A stretch of 64,000 nt of DNA from Hydrangea macrophylla (taxonomy: Eukaryota; Streptophyta; Magnoliopsida; Cornales; Hydrangeaceae), in contig CM066988.1 in the NCBI GenBank assembly GCA_033977485.1, forward strand, positions 5,292,501-5,356,500, written 5' to 3'. This document shows positions 10,791 through 25,186 of this stretch, piece after piece; positions within the stretch are counted from its first letter, which is position 1; each line of letters starts with the position of its first letter. The translations under genes and the position numbers were made by a program. The notes beneath the pieces were generated by a model. It had not been told where the DNA came from. It saw nothing but the letters and a program-made list of their open reading frames with translations, and made no database searches.

Positions 10791-12260
10791 ATTTTTTTAT
10801 GCAAACATGTACCAATCTTCTGTAGGTTGCACACCCTATTTTCTCACCACGTTTTCTGGCTAAAGCTAGGTAACAAAGACTTTCATCAATAAATGCACAT
10901 GAACTTCACTATCTAGAACCAATAGTTAATAGATTAATGAAAGAAAATAAATCATCCATGTCATTTTCCTTCTTATTCTTGTCGCAATAAATTTCGATAT
11001 ATTTGTACGGACTTATTTATTTTAGACTTTTTTGAGTTTTGACCGTTCAATCCATCTTCCACTAATGGCAACAGTACGCTTTGACTCGGTTAGTTGAGTT
11101 GGTTAGAGTTTTTGGTTTTTTAAAATGAGGTTAATAGTTCAAAACTTTCAAGTATGGTGTGAGTGAGTTGGAATCACAAATCTCAAATAGCTGGACAAAT
11201 TATCCAGCGCTTAGCATGAGTTCGAATCCTACCGTCCATTCACCTCTCTATTAATATTACCTGGTGCGTATATTGTGGGGTCGATGCACGTGCCCAGAGT
11301 TAATATACCCAAATTCTACTCCGATAAAATAACAATAGGTAAATAGTCTGAAATTATGATAGGGATCCCAATGTCACGAATGACAACCTGAGGGATTTGT
11401 CCTCAACATTCGGGGAAAAAAAAATTTAAAAGCTAGATCACTGCATGTGGTATGAATCTGAAGTTTGGTTTGGAATATTTTGTTAGTTGTACCACATATA
11501 AATGTAGGTGGTAACACTGATCATTGCCACAAAGTATGGAGCAACTATTAAGCCATATAGAAACTCAATTTAGAATTCCAATTTAGGAAGTATAGCATTA
11601 TTCTCAACATATAATGAATAAATGAACGAGAAAATTGCACTGACTCCATTGACGTAAGATCAAAATATAGGAACTTCCCTCGTGATATGAAAAATTATAA
11701 TAATCTCCATCGAAGCTTGGGCTTGAGTCATAGTTTCCCTCTTCTATTAATCAATAGTTGGCCGTTAATTTGTTTCGTATTTTTTTTTTTTCAATTTACC
11801 CTTATCTAAGTCAATACAAATTATATAATATTCTTCCTCTAATATACGTAATAAAGTATTTCTTTTTCTAGTGGTAAATCATAAATGTGTCCATTACCAA
11901 TGTTTTGAGTTTTGAAATTGATAAGTTACATTTTATTTTAGGGATGCCTACGAAATTTTTATATGCACCATTTGTTTTCCATCTCTGCTAGGAGATGTTA
12001 GTGTAATCATGCATACCGCATAGAAGATCTCTGTATTTTGAGCTTAGGGAAACTAGTGTAATTAAATGAAAACAAAGAAAGATAATCTAATTATAAGGCC
12101 AATTATAACTGTTAGGTATGATTTGGTCTAATTAAAAATGTTAGGTATGATTTTGCAAATGTCGATCCAAACTCATCTTTAATAACATTTTTTTCCATCA
12201 ATTGTTCAAGTCGAAAGGGACCTTTGCCCCAAGGATAATAGTTGGGACTTAACTCCAAAG
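10791..12260. other. AT-rich intergenic DNA with MITE and tRNA-like relics
   Basis: No gene seen. A right-hand MITE terminus (GGAAGTATAGCATTATTC) ends at 11612 and resembles the Mutator-type MITEs at 25278 and 57823; its left end was not found. At 11085-11300 a GTTAGTTGAGTTGGTTAGAG block and a GAGTTCGAATCCTACC block are spaced like RNA polymerase III A and B boxes, so a decayed SINE is possible. Confidence 0.45.
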
Positions 12261-12271
12261 TTCTTTTACCT

Positions 12272-12465
12272 TTCTTTTTATCTTTTTCCTTTTCTTTTTT
12301 TTTTTGTTAACCGTGGATGTTTGGATCAGCTTGCGCGCACCTCGAGTAATTCCACGAAACCAGGTCGTTTGGGTGAATCACCTGTGGCCACTTCCAAGAA
12401 GATTCGAACACAAGACCTAAGGGAGTACCCCTAAGTGCTTACCACTCGGTCACTTGGTCATGATT
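12272..12465 (-). mobile_element. tRNA-derived SINE, Au-like, with 11-bp TSD
   Basis: On the minus strand, TGACCGAGTGGTAAGC fits an RNA polymerase III A box and GTGTTCGAATCTT a B box. The 3' part GAGGTGCGCGCAAGCTG is the conserved tail text I know from plant Au SINEs, followed by GGTTAAC and an A-rich tail. TTCTTTTACCT occurs on both sides (12261-12271 and 12466-12476), a perfect 11-bp target-site duplication. Confidence 0.85.
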
Positions 12466-12589
12466 TTCTTTTACCTATCTTGCATCTATATTTATGTTCT
12501 CTTTTTCTTCCTCTCTCCCTCTCTATATTTACAAAAAAGCCCATAGTGTTTGCATCTCACCACTCATTTTGATACTTACCTGGTTATGA

Positions 12590-12790
12590 TAGGACAAACA
12601 CATACATCCCACACACACACCCATCTCACCCCATCCCAACCCGAAAGCTCAACAAGGGCCACTCATTCCGACTGACAAACAACAAGGAGGCAAGCAAAAG
12701 AATCTCCCTAAGATGATTCGAACCCTCAATCTCCCCGCTAGGGAGAGAGGTCCCAATTGGGTTAGGCCGGCTTGTATCTCACCACTCCTT
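12590..12790 (-). mobile_element. Probable SINE, tRNA-like head
   Basis: The minus strand contains GGCCTAACCCAATTGGG and, 40 bp on, GAGGGTTCGAATCATC, spaced like A and B boxes, then a GT-rich GGGTGTGTGTGTGGGATG tail. The same head/tail plan is seen in the plus-strand SINE at 52945-53178. No clear TSD. Confidence 0.5.
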
Positions 12791-12839
12791 AGAGTGGGAT
12801 ATTTTCAACCATCCAAAAACATAATCTAACAACCCAAAC

Positions 12840-12841
<2 letters not shown>

Positions 12842-12904
<63 letters not shown>
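12842..12904. repeat. (CT)n microsatellite
   Basis: About 31 perfect CT dinucleotides. It abuts the left end of the MITE at 12905. Confidence 0.95.
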
Positions 12905-12908
<4 letters not shown>

Positions 12909-13410
12909 GCATTTTAGGCAAAAGCGCTAACTAGGCGAGGCGTTTCACCACTCTCAAAATGAGGCGTAAGCTGCGTGAGGCAAAAGATTTCGATATTTTA
13001 ATCTTGATATTAAAAATTGAAAATCATTAAAATAATTTAAAAAAAAAAGCTGAACAGAGAGATGCAAAGAGAGAGCTCGCTTCGACAAGAGATGTTGACG
13101 ACGACGTGGAGAGTGAGAGAGAACTCACTTGGCTTTGTATGTTAGTGAGCATGTGTATGTAATGTGAAAGGGTTATGTTTGTACCTAAAGCCCTTAAAAA
13201 TGGAAATTTTGTAATTGTTGGTAAAGTTTCGTGAAGTTGTAGCCTCATAGTGCCTTTCAAGCTTTTCTCATGGCCTCAGACAAAAGGCTTAAAGTCTTAT
13301 GGGACCAGAACTTTAAAATTACAGCCTCGAAGCTCTTTTGGGCTACCTCACCTCTAGGCGGCCTCAGGGTATTAAAAAGCGAGCCTCGAGGCGCGCCTTT
13401 TTAAACATTG
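12905..13410. mobile_element. GC-rich-ended non-autonomous transposon
   Basis: Left end CAATGCATTTTAGGCAAAAG and the reverse complement of the right end CAATGTTTAAAAAGGCGCGC form imperfect terminal inverted repeats, each continuing into GGCGAGGCG/CCTCGAGGC text. The inside is AT-rich. A TSD was not recognised, because the left flank is a CT microsatellite. Confidence 0.6.
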
Positions 13411-13693
13411 GTCCTCCCACATTGGATTTTTTTTCCCCTAACTTTCAAACTTAAATCCCAAATTTAGTTCAAAAATGCTTTAACATACATATCATATGCT
13501 ATGGCAGTGGTTGGTACCATATACCACTGCATGTGACACAACTATCAAAGCATTTGAGAAGTAATAGCATAACTCATTTGTTGGTAGGTGGAGGATTATT
13601 TTAACCTCCCGTGGATTGATTACAAAGTAACCACCAAAGGGTTGCACATTCTAGTAAGTTAGAATTAAACAGCAATGCAGGGAGACATATACA

Positions 13694-13729
<36 letters not shown>

Positions 13730-13996
13730 TAGTACACTTTGCAGAGAGAGAGAGAGAGAGAGCGCACTACTACACATTCTTTTAACCCAGTAAAACCAAT
13801 AGGAATTGACACAAAACCAGCATTTACATTGAGCAGGGTTGTAGAAATACAACCCACTTTACACATGAATATAGTGGAGAAAACAAACAAAAGGGATACC
13901 CAAAGTTGGAATCCCATGTACTCTCACTTTCAATTTTCCTCGACAAAGTAGACACCACCTCATTTTTCTCTTTTCTGATCATCGTCCTCGTATTTT
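13411..13996. other. 3' flank of the copper ATPase gene with microsatellites
   Basis: Downstream of the ATPase stop codon. It holds (TA)n at 13698-13725 and (GA)n at 13744-13761. No clear AATAAA is visible on the minus strand close to the stop; the 3' UTR end cannot be placed. Confidence 0.6.
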
Positions 13997-14473
13997 CTAC
14001 TCTACAGTAATTTCCAATATAGTCGTAAGTCTTGGTTTTCGATATCTCCTAAGCAGCAAAGAAGAACACACAACACTTACAGACGATAAAGCCATGCACG
14101 CACCGGCTGCCCACGGTGGTAACTCTATCTTCACCCAAGGAAAGAAAACCCCTGCTGCGACGGGGATCGCGATAACATTATAGGCCATGGCAAAAACGTA
14201 ATTCAATCGTATACGAGAGAAGGTCTTTCTCGAGAGATCAATGGCTGTGATTACATCTTCGAGGTTACTACGCATCAGTACATAATCTGCTGCTTCTATG
14301 GCAATATCAGTTCCTGCACCTATCGCCATGCCTACATCTGCGGCAGCTAAGGCGGGAGAGTCGTTGATACCGTCACCCACCATAGCTACTACGCTTCCAT
14401 CCCTTTGAAATGATCGTATCACCTCGGCTTTCCCGGCTGGCATCACCTCTGCTCGCACGTCCTGAATTCCAAC
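13997..14473 (-). CDS. RAN1: Copper ATPase exon 9
   Basis: 158 codons plus stop from [16 protein letters not shown]. Holds [18 protein letters not shown] and the last two membrane helices ([18 protein letters not shown]), ending [10 protein letters not shown]. Confidence 0.95.
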   Translation of the reverse strand, partial: VGIQDVRAEVMPAGKAEVIRSFQRDGSVVAMVGDGINDSPALAAADVGMAIGAGTDIAIEAADYVLMRSNLEDVITAIDLSRKTFSRIRLNYVFAMAYNVIAIPVAAGVFFPWVKIELPPWAAGACMALSSVSVVCSSLLLRRYRKPRLTTILEITVE

Positions 14474-17400
14474 CTGACAACGAAATATGCATTGATATAT
14501 TAGTATTCAATATAATATAGCAAAACCCATTATTATTGAATCATATACACACTTTGTGGAACATCTACTTGTAATTTTACGAAATCCACATCTTATTAGA
14601 AATTCCAAATTATCTCAGCAGTTGGATTTGGATTAGTAATGATTTTTGAACCTTATATATTCAAATATGAAGCAGCACAAGAAAGCAAGGAAAAATCAAG
14701 ATTCACTCAAAACCTTGGTACAAAACTGATAAGCTGTGTAGCACGGATACTTTAATTTGGGTGCCAGATCCATGATGGACACTCGTCACCAAGTGTCAGA
14801 CACTCAAAGAAACATCTCTGAATCTTTAACTTTATTTTCTACACCGGACACGCATGGTGGCCTTATGGAAATGTTTTTTAAAATTTTGAGGTAGAGGTCT
14901 TATAATATAACAAAATGGGTGATAAGTAACAAGTTTATTTGAGAATTTAGGAAACGGGAGGGGACACGGTACAGAATATAGCATATTTAATTAAGAGATA
15001 ATGTTTTATTCACCGTATCCTAGACATGTCAATATCCTATGATTTTGGGATTTCCCCTGCCGCCGTGTACGTATGCGTGCTACATAGTTGATAGAGGACC
15101 TGGTTATCTCAAAGCATTCAGGACATATATATTATCACTTCATTTTTGCAAGAAAACAATTGAAAAGGGGGTGTTTTCGTAAAACTCCAAAAGAAAATAG
15201 AATTTACAAAAACAAAAGAAAAATTCTGAAGCAACTTAACAATTGTTGTGTTCGCTTATTGCAAAGAGTTCAAATTGAGAAATTTGTAGAAATGGAAACC
15301 AAAATGGAAAGAGCTTTTGACCGTACAAATGTATCTACATGTATAACCAGTAAGAATCATCAATTAGATGAGAAATATCAAAGTCTATTCGGCATTAAAA
15401 GAATGACAAAAACGCATTCAAATCAAACTGAGATATCTAACTTTTTGGTTTTTTTTTGGCTTTGTGCAATCCAAAATTCTACAAGGGAGGATTGATAGGT
15501 GAAGGAGAATATATACAGACCTCTTTAGCAACAGCCTGAGCAGTCCTCCTATTATCCCCAGTAACCATAACAGGTTTGACACCCATTTTCACAAGGCCTT
15601 CTACGACAACAGCAGCTTCTCTCTTTAGTGGATCTGCGATGCCCAAAACACCAATGAGGACATTATCATGTGCAACGAGTACGCCAGTCTTGGCACCTTC
15701 TTCTAACTCAACAACAAAATTTTCTACTTGGGTTGGAATGGTGACTCCATTTTCAGTTAGCAGCTTCCGATTACCAACCTGTTCAGTATGCATAACCATA
15801 CTAGTTAGAATTTGACGATGACTCGAGTTTCATAGAACCCGATAAGTTTCACGATTCAATACAGTTCACGAATCATAGTTATAAACTTTGAAGTTTTAAG
15901 TTGTAAGTGGAAAACTTTCAACATTTTGAGCCTTGACATTGCATAAAACTTGAGTCAAATTGTTCTTTTGAACATTTTTATCACCCTACATGTGATTTTA
16001 TACGTATCCAGTACATGCACATAATTATTGAATGGCTAGTGCTAATGCCAAAGCATGAAGTGCTAATGCCAAAGCAATCCGTAAGAAATTTCTAATGCTT
16101 AAAGTCTAACCGTTAGAAATTTCTAATGGATTGCTTTGGCATTAGCATATGTAGCTTGGGCATTAGCATTAGCCTTATTGAATTTCTAAAATAGAAGAGA
16201 ATCTTAAGATGCACGATTCATAATTTTGGCAAAGCAATTCACGATTGACAACACTGTGCATAACCCACATAACTCATCCCCCCAAGATTACAAAAGATAG
16301 CTGTTTTTTTCTCCAAACTGTACAGAAAATACAAATCCTTGTCTCAAGAACTCACCAGAACTTGCTTTCCATCTATAAAGCACTGGACACCTCTCCCAGG
16401 AATGGTAGAGAACCCAGAGACATCAAGAAGCCATCCAGAGATTTTGGATTCTTTGCTGTAGTTTTGGGCATCTTTTATAGATGAAGACTCATCAAAAAAA
16501 TGGAAGTGCCGAGCATATTCCAGTATCGCTTTTCCCAATGGATGTTCGCTGCTAGCCTGAACAAAAGAAAAATGTGTGAAAAACCACTCATAGTTATTTA
16601 TGTGTGTTATATGTGTGTTATGTGTACTGTTAATTTTTGAAGTCCAGCTTCTCCCCTTTCATATGAGTATGCTAGAGGCACCTAAAAATTTGCATGCTAC
16701 GTGGAACTCTTCTTTAATTGCAACACAAAAAGGACGGATATTATAGTCAATTTCAACACGAACCTTGAGCCATCAACCGCTAAACAGGCTTAGATAACTA
16801 AATTAGGTGAACTCAGCAATCTCCTTCTTCCAGACCCTCAATGACAACTAAAATATATATGTGGCAAATGCTAACCTACTACATATCTAGAGGTACACAT
16901 TCTTAAAAAGCCATGAGATCACTAAAGCACTATGAAATACTTTAGTGCCTTGAACATAGTGCTATCTTACTACCTTCATGTAGTATGAACTTACGACCAT
17001 GTACGTATATAGTTGAAGCTTGATATACATTGTTGGGCCCATATTCCGACAGCTTAAGCTTTTGGAGCAACTAGTGACTTAACATGGTATTAGAGCCTTG
17101 TTTGTGGGAGGTCTCAGATTCAAGTCCTCGTCCCTGTTCTGGTTCGCATATTACCGTCTGTCGTTTGTCAGTCTGCGTTCTGATGGAGTCTTGTATGTTG
17201 TCATGCCACATTCTAGACCGGGTCTCACGTGAGGGAGGGTGTTGAAGCTTGATATATATTGTTTGGCCATTCTCCAACAGCATAAGCTTTTGGGGCAACT
17301 GTTGACTCAACATGTACATATAGTGTGAATTTTTTAGTCCAACTTCTCACCTTCCCTTAAAATCCCCCCAAAAGTTGACATAAAAAAAGAGGGAAACAGC

Positions 17401-20400
17401 AAGGTAAAAGGCTAAAAAGCCTTCCAGTTTCCATTGTAACAATCCACTTTTTATACAGCTTGGCACTCCACCCTATGGACAGATTTCGAAATCTCCCTCC
17501 AAACAAAAACGGAAAATCAACAAACTCTTCATTACATTTCTAGCAAAAGATAATCCAACATATTGTGGAGTGCTGTGATTGGAAACGAGAAAGGGTCCCA
17601 CCAAAATGGAATATAACAAGGAAAAGAGGTTAACTAGTTGAGAAACCGGAAATTACCTCCGCAGAAGCTACCAGTGTCAGAAAATCTCCACGATCCATTC
17701 CAGTGAAAACTCTCGCAGTTGTAACCGTGGCTTTTCCTTGGGTTAGGGTGCCCGTTTTATCAAAAATCACATACTTAACCTTCTGAGCCGTCTCCAATGC
17801 ATCACCTCCTTTTATTAGAACACCATTATTAGCTCCAACCCCAGTTGCAACCATAACTGCAGTTGGGGTAGCCAAGCCAAGTGCGCATGGACATGCAATC
17901 ACCACAACTGATATTGAAAACATGAGGGCAAAAACGAAATGATTTCCGTTCTTTGGTAGCCATTCATCTGGGTAAGATCCAAGGGCCCCACCTATATACC
18001 TACAAGAGCAACAAAAAAAGGAAAAAGAAAAATAATTACGCAAAAGCAACAAATGATGCTAGACATCCAACTTACAATACCTAATAACAGCATATTAGGA
18101 AGCATGGACACTCTTAGAAGGTCAAGTGTCCGTGTCATGTGCCGTGTCGAACACGATAGACGACAGACAGTCGACACTCCTTGACACATGTCCGACAGGC
18201 CAATATCAAGTGCTACTTTCCTATTAATTCTTTCGTTTGAACATGTTTTAGACACATGACAGAAACACGGAGAAATTTGGACAAAAAGAGTAGTGCTACT
18301 GAAATTTTGAAAATAAAGTAAAAGCTGGCAATTTGGAAATAGGAGTGTGGGATTTTAACGATAAGGATAATTGGGATTCTTTGAACTCATGATTTGGCTA
18401 TATGGAAATAGGAATTATACAGTTTATAGAAGCAAAATAGGCCTTCTACAATTTAAAACACTCAAAAGACGGATGGAAGCAAAAGACAGGTTTCCAAAAT
18501 TACAATTAAGACCTTTTCAAATTAGAGATAATTAGACTTCGTACTTTTACTATGAATCATATAACTTTCTCATAACACTAAATTATAAAGTTTTAGATCC
18601 AGTATAATTTCGTCGTCTCCGTGTCCTAATTTTGTAGAATTGGTCGTATCACCATATCGTGTAGTATTGTGTCTGTGTCTCGTAAGTATCCGTGCTTCTT
18701 AGGTGCCTACATATCAAAACCAAAATCAGATTATTGTAAACTTACCACCCCAATAAAGTCAACAATGACATTGCAACCACCGTGGGAACGAAAATGCTAG
18801 CAATCTGTAAGTCACAAACATACTTACAGTCAGGATACCTTGAGTTTATAATCAGAGCTAAATACCATTCCAGACGATAGAACCATAAATTAATGTACTG
18901 GAGAAAAATGGGAACCCCATTAAAATGAGAAAATCGGTAATAATCCAAAAATCAATCATTGGGAACCCAGCAACTCCTTTAAGTAAACACAAAAATTTCT
19001 TATCTGCACGCAGGGACTTGAGCCAAGAGGGGGTTTCTAATTATTTTTTTTCCCCCTGGGGCAATATTGTAATGGATTTACCACTATCCCAAGATCCATG
19101 AGTTACAAAAAGGGGAAAAAGAACAACAGATTTTTGGTGGTTCATGAGGATGCCAAAACTAGGGTTGGGTTCACGGAACTACTGCGATTTGCACTATGCT
19201 CAAAAGCCAGAGACGATTACAGAAAATTTATCAATAGCCACACGTATATAACATCAAATTAGGGTTCCAGGCTACTACTGTAAAATTTATAACATACACC
19301 CTAATAAAATTCACTCATCCTCCAGTCATTTTCTGCTATAGATTCCATAGGTTCTATGTTTCCTCTTTTCAGGAAATAATTCCTACGCATTTCTGTTCTC
19401 TTTCAGCAAGTATCATAAGCAGAAAAGGCTTCTTTAGCCACACCATTCTGGTTTAATAACATGGTGTTCGAGGCATTTCCAAAAGACAGCCTTGAAACCT
19501 AAAAGAATTGAACTTCAACATTCAACATGTGATAGGTATATTACAAACTTGCTAGTTGCTAGAAACGAAAAAGAAGAGTAGTTTCAGCTTTAGAAGTTTA
19601 AACAATGAAGGTTGTACCTTGCATTTTGCTCACTTAAGCTGCTGCTTGATTAAATTGGAAGAAATAGTCTAGTTATTTTACTTTTAGGACAGTTTTAAAT
19701 TGGAAGAAATAGTCTAGTTATTTACTTTTAGGAAAGTTTTAAGGCCCGTTTGGATTACCCGTGGGTTTTGGGTTTGGGCAGAAGCAGAAGCAGAAGCCCT
19801 AATCTTAAGGGCACTATGGGAATTAAAAAAAAAAGTTCATCAAAACTCCAATCTGCTCCCAACATCACATTTGGCTGAAGCACCTCCGGACCTGCTTCTG
19901 GCAAAACATGCTTTGGGGACTCTAAAGTGCTTCATTGAAAAATAATCCAACCAGACTTATAAGTCACATTTCCAGAAGCACCTTTGGGCCTAAACATAGG
20001 TTTGGGAAGTGATTCCGAACAGGCCATTAGTGCAAAAGGTACTTCAAAATACTAACTACTGAAAATAAAATCAAACAGAGCACAAGCACGAATATAGTTT
20101 TAACTAAAATTACTACTTACAAAGTCAGCGAACTTCTGAATCGGAGCTTTGGACATCTGTGCCGTCTCAACCAGACAAATAATCTGGCTTAAAACTGTGT
20201 CAGAACCAACTTTGGTGGCTTGGATGTGAAGTGAACCGTGTAAATTCATTGTACCTCCAATAACCGATGTATTGACCTCTTTCGAAACAGGTACAGATTC
20301 GCCAGTAACCATACTCTCGTTTATATAACTTGAACCCCACACAACCACACCATCAACAGGAACCTTTGTACCGGGAAGAACTTTTAATACGTCTCCAGGT

Positions 20401-23400
20401 TGAATCAGCAAAGCGTCTATTTCCCTTTCTCCAATATTCTTTCCACCTAGGAAAAAATAGAATCAAACCCACTAAGAGCCAGTTTGGAATAGCTTTTTCG
20501 GGGCCAACAATCACTTATCAGCTGTGATGTCTAGCTTTTGTTTACAACTTTTTGAAAAATCTTATTCCTTTTCAAAGAGAAAAGGCAGATTTTTCGAACC
20601 AATTTGTAGCTTTTTTAAAAATCTCTTATTTCAAAAGGTTATTATTTTAAAAGCAAAACCCAAACGGGCTATAATTTGTCAAGGTTTTAGCATCAAACTT
20701 CCTTTTCCACCGGCATGAATAAACTAGAAATTAGTGACAATACCAAGTTAAGAACCACTGCACCCAACGAATCTGTTTGGGTCATGGATTTAGTGAGTGA
20801 AAAGAACAGAAAATTTTAGGACAAAAACAGTTTCCTTTCTTTGGTTAGTATGGAAAGCTGTGAGGAAACAGGAAGGAAAAGAGAATAGAGTGAAAAATGA
20901 ATTGAACATTTTGTATTTTATAAGTCACTTCCCTCCCTATTTTCTTGATTTCAAGTATATGTTGAAGGAAAAATAAATAACGTTATTTGAGAGTGGAGTT
21001 AAAACACTAGGGAAATAGTTTTCTGGGGAAGTAGTTTTCTTTCTCATTTTCCTTTTTCAAATCCACATACCAAACATAGCCAAAACCTTTCTCCAAATTA
21101 CAGTCAAGCAAGCATACCTTTGTCTTTAACAAGCAACAAAGCTGTTGCAGGAGCAAGTTCCACTAACTTCTTTATTGCGTCTGATGTTTTTCCCTTAGCA
21201 AGAGTTTCCAAGTACTTTCCCAACAAAACAAATGTTATAAGCATGGCACTTGTTTCAAAGTATGTTGGTGACCAAAAACCAGTGGCTGCACCGTATAGAA
21301 GTGCACAAACCGAGTATATGTAAGAGGCGGAAGTACCCAATGCAACCAAGACATCCATGTTTGTTGAACCATTTCGAAGTGCTCTCCAAGCTGCTATATA
21401 GAAACGCTTTCCAATAACAAATTGAACAACACTCACCAAGGCCCACTTCAACCAATCTCCCATTTGGAAGGGCCCACATCGCCAAAGCAATATAGAATAC
21501 AGCAGAGGTATGTGAGGACAAACTACTCGCATGAAAAAGACCGGAACCTGGCAACAATCTTTCAGTAGTCAACATTTGAGCACTTTAAGAGGCCATTTTA
21601 GTGGAATAAGAGTTTTTTTTTTTTTTTTAAAGGCTACAAATTGGAGCTTGTTAGAAAAGCTGCTCTTCAGCTTAAAAAGGAATCAGATTTTGTAAAAAGC
21701 TGTCACAAATTAATCCAGACGGTCAACATTTTAAACAAGTGTGGGACACTGTATCATATTAGAAAAGGAGCTAAAATTGTGCCTTATAAGGATGTGTGTT
21801 TTTTTTTTTTTTGGGAAAAAACAAGGATGTGTTCACAAGTAACATTTCCCAGAAATCTGCTAAACAAGCTGCATTTTCTACTTAATTGTACGTGGTAGAA
21901 GTTCCGATTTGGTGGTGTATCAGTTTTTCGAAGAAAAAGAAGTTCTATGTTGAGATCCCTAAATCTGATTGTGGCTGTGTTATGACAGCACAAGTTAAAT
22001 AATCTTTCAACTTGCATCCATTGATCCTTACTTTGTTCAGAGGAACATACTTTAGGAGGCTTCTAAATTAACCATTCGAACAAAAACCTATCCAATAGAA
22101 AATTGCTTTGTGAATGTGAAATGAAGAATAAAAAATAACTCACACTTAGAAACAGACTGGCAGTGAAAAGCCGAAACATGCTTGAAGATTCCTCTATATC
22201 TTTGGAAGCCACTCTTGCATACGGGTTCTTGACATGTAATTTGAACTTCCCACTGCTTCCTTCCTCAATCCCATCGACTAAGGATCTAGAACCAACAACT
22301 TCTGGATCAAAGAGAATGTCTAGTTCTCTTGACACTCTGTTCAAACAAAATTGTCTCACCCCTTTCAAGTTGCAAAGTATACCTTCCAAAAGCTGTGCGT
22401 CAACATCATTATATATCCCAGTAACCCCTAGTATAATTTTATCCTGTTCGCTGCTCTGTACAAGTGAAGCTTCAAAACCAGCATCTTCAATTGAATTTAC
22501 TATAACGTCCTTACTTGTTATAGTAGGATCATACTCAACTTCACCTAACGAAGTAGCTAAGGCAACTACTGCCCTTTTAACTCCGGGAAGCTTTCTTAGT
22601 ATGCCTTCAACAGAATTCACACAAGCTGCACATGTCATACCTCCTATCGTAAACTGGCCCACAAGGGTCCCACGTGGCTTTGTTCTAGATGTGCTTGATT
22701 CTTGTAGAATTTCTGCCTCAAACCCCGCATCTTCAATTGCATCCTTGATGTCTTCTTCCTGAAACCACAAGGATTTGTTTGGTTAATGAGGAAAACAACA
22801 AGGAAAATAGGAAGGAAAGGAAAATAGGGTGAAAGATGAATTAAAAATTTGAATTTGGTTCGTCACTTCCCTTTCATCTTTTCTTGAGGTTCGATTAGAT
22901 TGTAATCTGTTTTTTTAATTATTAAATTATCTAAGCTTGGAAGAAAACACTAGGAAAAAAAGCTAGGGAAATAGTTTTCCATCCAGCTCTAATTTCCTTT
23001 TCTTTTACTTCTCTAAATCTGCAAACCAAGGGTTGCAATTGCATTACACTTCAAAACCCCATGTTTGCGCTAGTTAGGTTATAAACAGCAGTGGAAGCAA
23101 GAACATGCTAACAAGAAGGTCAAGATTACATCTCGGAAACATATTGAACAAACACAATGCCAAAGGACAGCAATTAAGGATAGAAACTCAAGATAATGAC
23201 AGTAACATCAGCAGAATCCTTAATAACCTCAAATTTTAGCCAAAAGGACTTTAAAACTTAACTTGCTGATAGGCTGAGTTAAAAGCAAGTTAATCCCAAC
23301 AAGAAGCATAATATCTTTGAAATGCATCAGCCTGACATAGTGTAGCCAGAAAGCAAAAGATAACACTAATAATACATAGCAACGAGAAAGTTCAGTAGAA

Positions 23401-24176
23401 ACCATATAATCTACCAATGTGACAATGTCACCGTAAGCTACCACTGGAAAAGGTTAAAGCAATGTATCCACTCTTAAAGAGTCTTCATGAAATTATCAAA
23501 AATAAACTTAAGAAGCTCTCTATGCAGTTCCTAAAAGCAAATAATAGAATCAGACATAACCAACAAGTAAGAATGAATTAGTTCAACTAATTAACCAGAA
23601 AAATGACTCAAGTACAGACAATCATATGCGCGAGACGAACACAAAAATTTGTGGCTTGATAATAATTTCTGATTCTTTTATTCAAAAATCAGAAGAGTTG
23701 GAAGACATTCTTTTTTATGGTATGTACCATCCGCTCTTGGTCAAATTCGATATGCAAATTCTTTTAGACTTTTTGGCTCTATGTTGGCCATCTTTTAAAC
23801 CTCCTCACTTTATGCAAGCTCGGGACCAGTTGCGTAAATGATAAGACAGTAACTATAGGGTAGAGTTACAATCAAAGTAATCTGCCATCTTTAGTTCTAC
23901 CTCCTCAAAGTCACAGGTTTAGTTTTGACAAAAAGCAAGGATATTTTTCGCTAATCCTGCATGAGGACCAATGAATTATTCAATAACTACAAAGGAAGAT
24001 AAAATCAAGGAGACCAGGAAGGACGATATCCATACGGACATGAAAACATTGCTACTTAACCACAAGTCTAGCCAGGTTTATTACTTGTCTCAACTACTAC
24101 TTATCCTATTTTTGTATAAATTAATCAGCAAAACATTCAAATATGTTCTCTTGTGTATTCTAAAGACACTCTTAAA

Positions 24177-24227
<51 letters not shown>

Positions 24228-25097
24228 ATTCAGTGATTCAGTGATTAGTAACACCCTATCAGTTGAATAAAATTAGGTCATGACCAGACCAAGAGCACAA
24301 GAACGGAGAAATTTATAAACATACATTCCGCTCCGATATTTTGGCCCCAATGTTACCTGGAATGTGGACCGTTCTTGTATGAAATGGCAAGGGAACATGG
24401 ACCATGCATTATACACTGTATTATAATAAACATCATTAAACAACTGAAAACTTTTTTTGCAACTGCAACATGAAATTCTCTATCATTACCTCCATGCTCC
24501 ACACACACATCGATGCGAAGACACGTGGGTAACATGTGTATGTCAACACAAATGCACATCTTTGCAGACACAATTGACATAAAAGTCTTCATCTTCTACG
24601 TTAAATCTGACAAAATCTGACACAAACCCTTTTTCTTCTCAAGGTTAATTGTTCATTTATGGCAAGTTGTCAAGAAATGTTATCCACGTGCCAGATGTTA
24701 TAAGTGTCATTTTCGTCAGGATTAGGTCACCAAGGTGCCAAAGATTAGGGAAGCGTCGTGGCCCCTTCTTTAATAGTGTCAGCAGATCCTAGCTTCCATC
24801 AATTTAATAGGAGTCTAAGATATCTCTGTCACCTTGATCAAGTTGGTAAGAAAATAGAACTTCAAAACTGTCCACGGTTATGATAGAGCGCATGTAGGGA
24901 GTACAGTTACAAAAGTGTGTAGGTATTTGTGTGCGAGAGAGTGGGACGGAGAGAATTTTACAATATAGTAAGATCATTCTGAAGTCAAGAATTTAGTAAC
25001 CCTTCATTCAAGCCTTTGGATGTTAACCATTAGTATAACTCCAAAGTCCAATACACAGAGCTGTCACTCTATTTTTTCTCTTTTCTTTTGGATGGGT

Positions 25098-25186
<89 letters not shown>

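Noticed and set aside
12325..12465. A tRNA gene because of good A and B boxes
   Set aside because: No cloverleaf can be formed, and the 3' tail, A-rich end and TSD show a SINE.
15088..15495. 135-codon plus-strand frame
   Set aside because: Lies within intron 8 of the ATPase and is Lys/Asn-rich without a domain; likely chance in AT-rich DNA.
17085..17130. A tRNA-Met-like gene (TGGTATTAGAGCC)
   Set aside because: The match covers only the primer-binding site and lies directly after a short LTR.
22163..22762. 199-codon plus-strand frame
   Set aside because: It is the exact reverse shadow of copper ATPase exon 2, whose frame and domains are certain.
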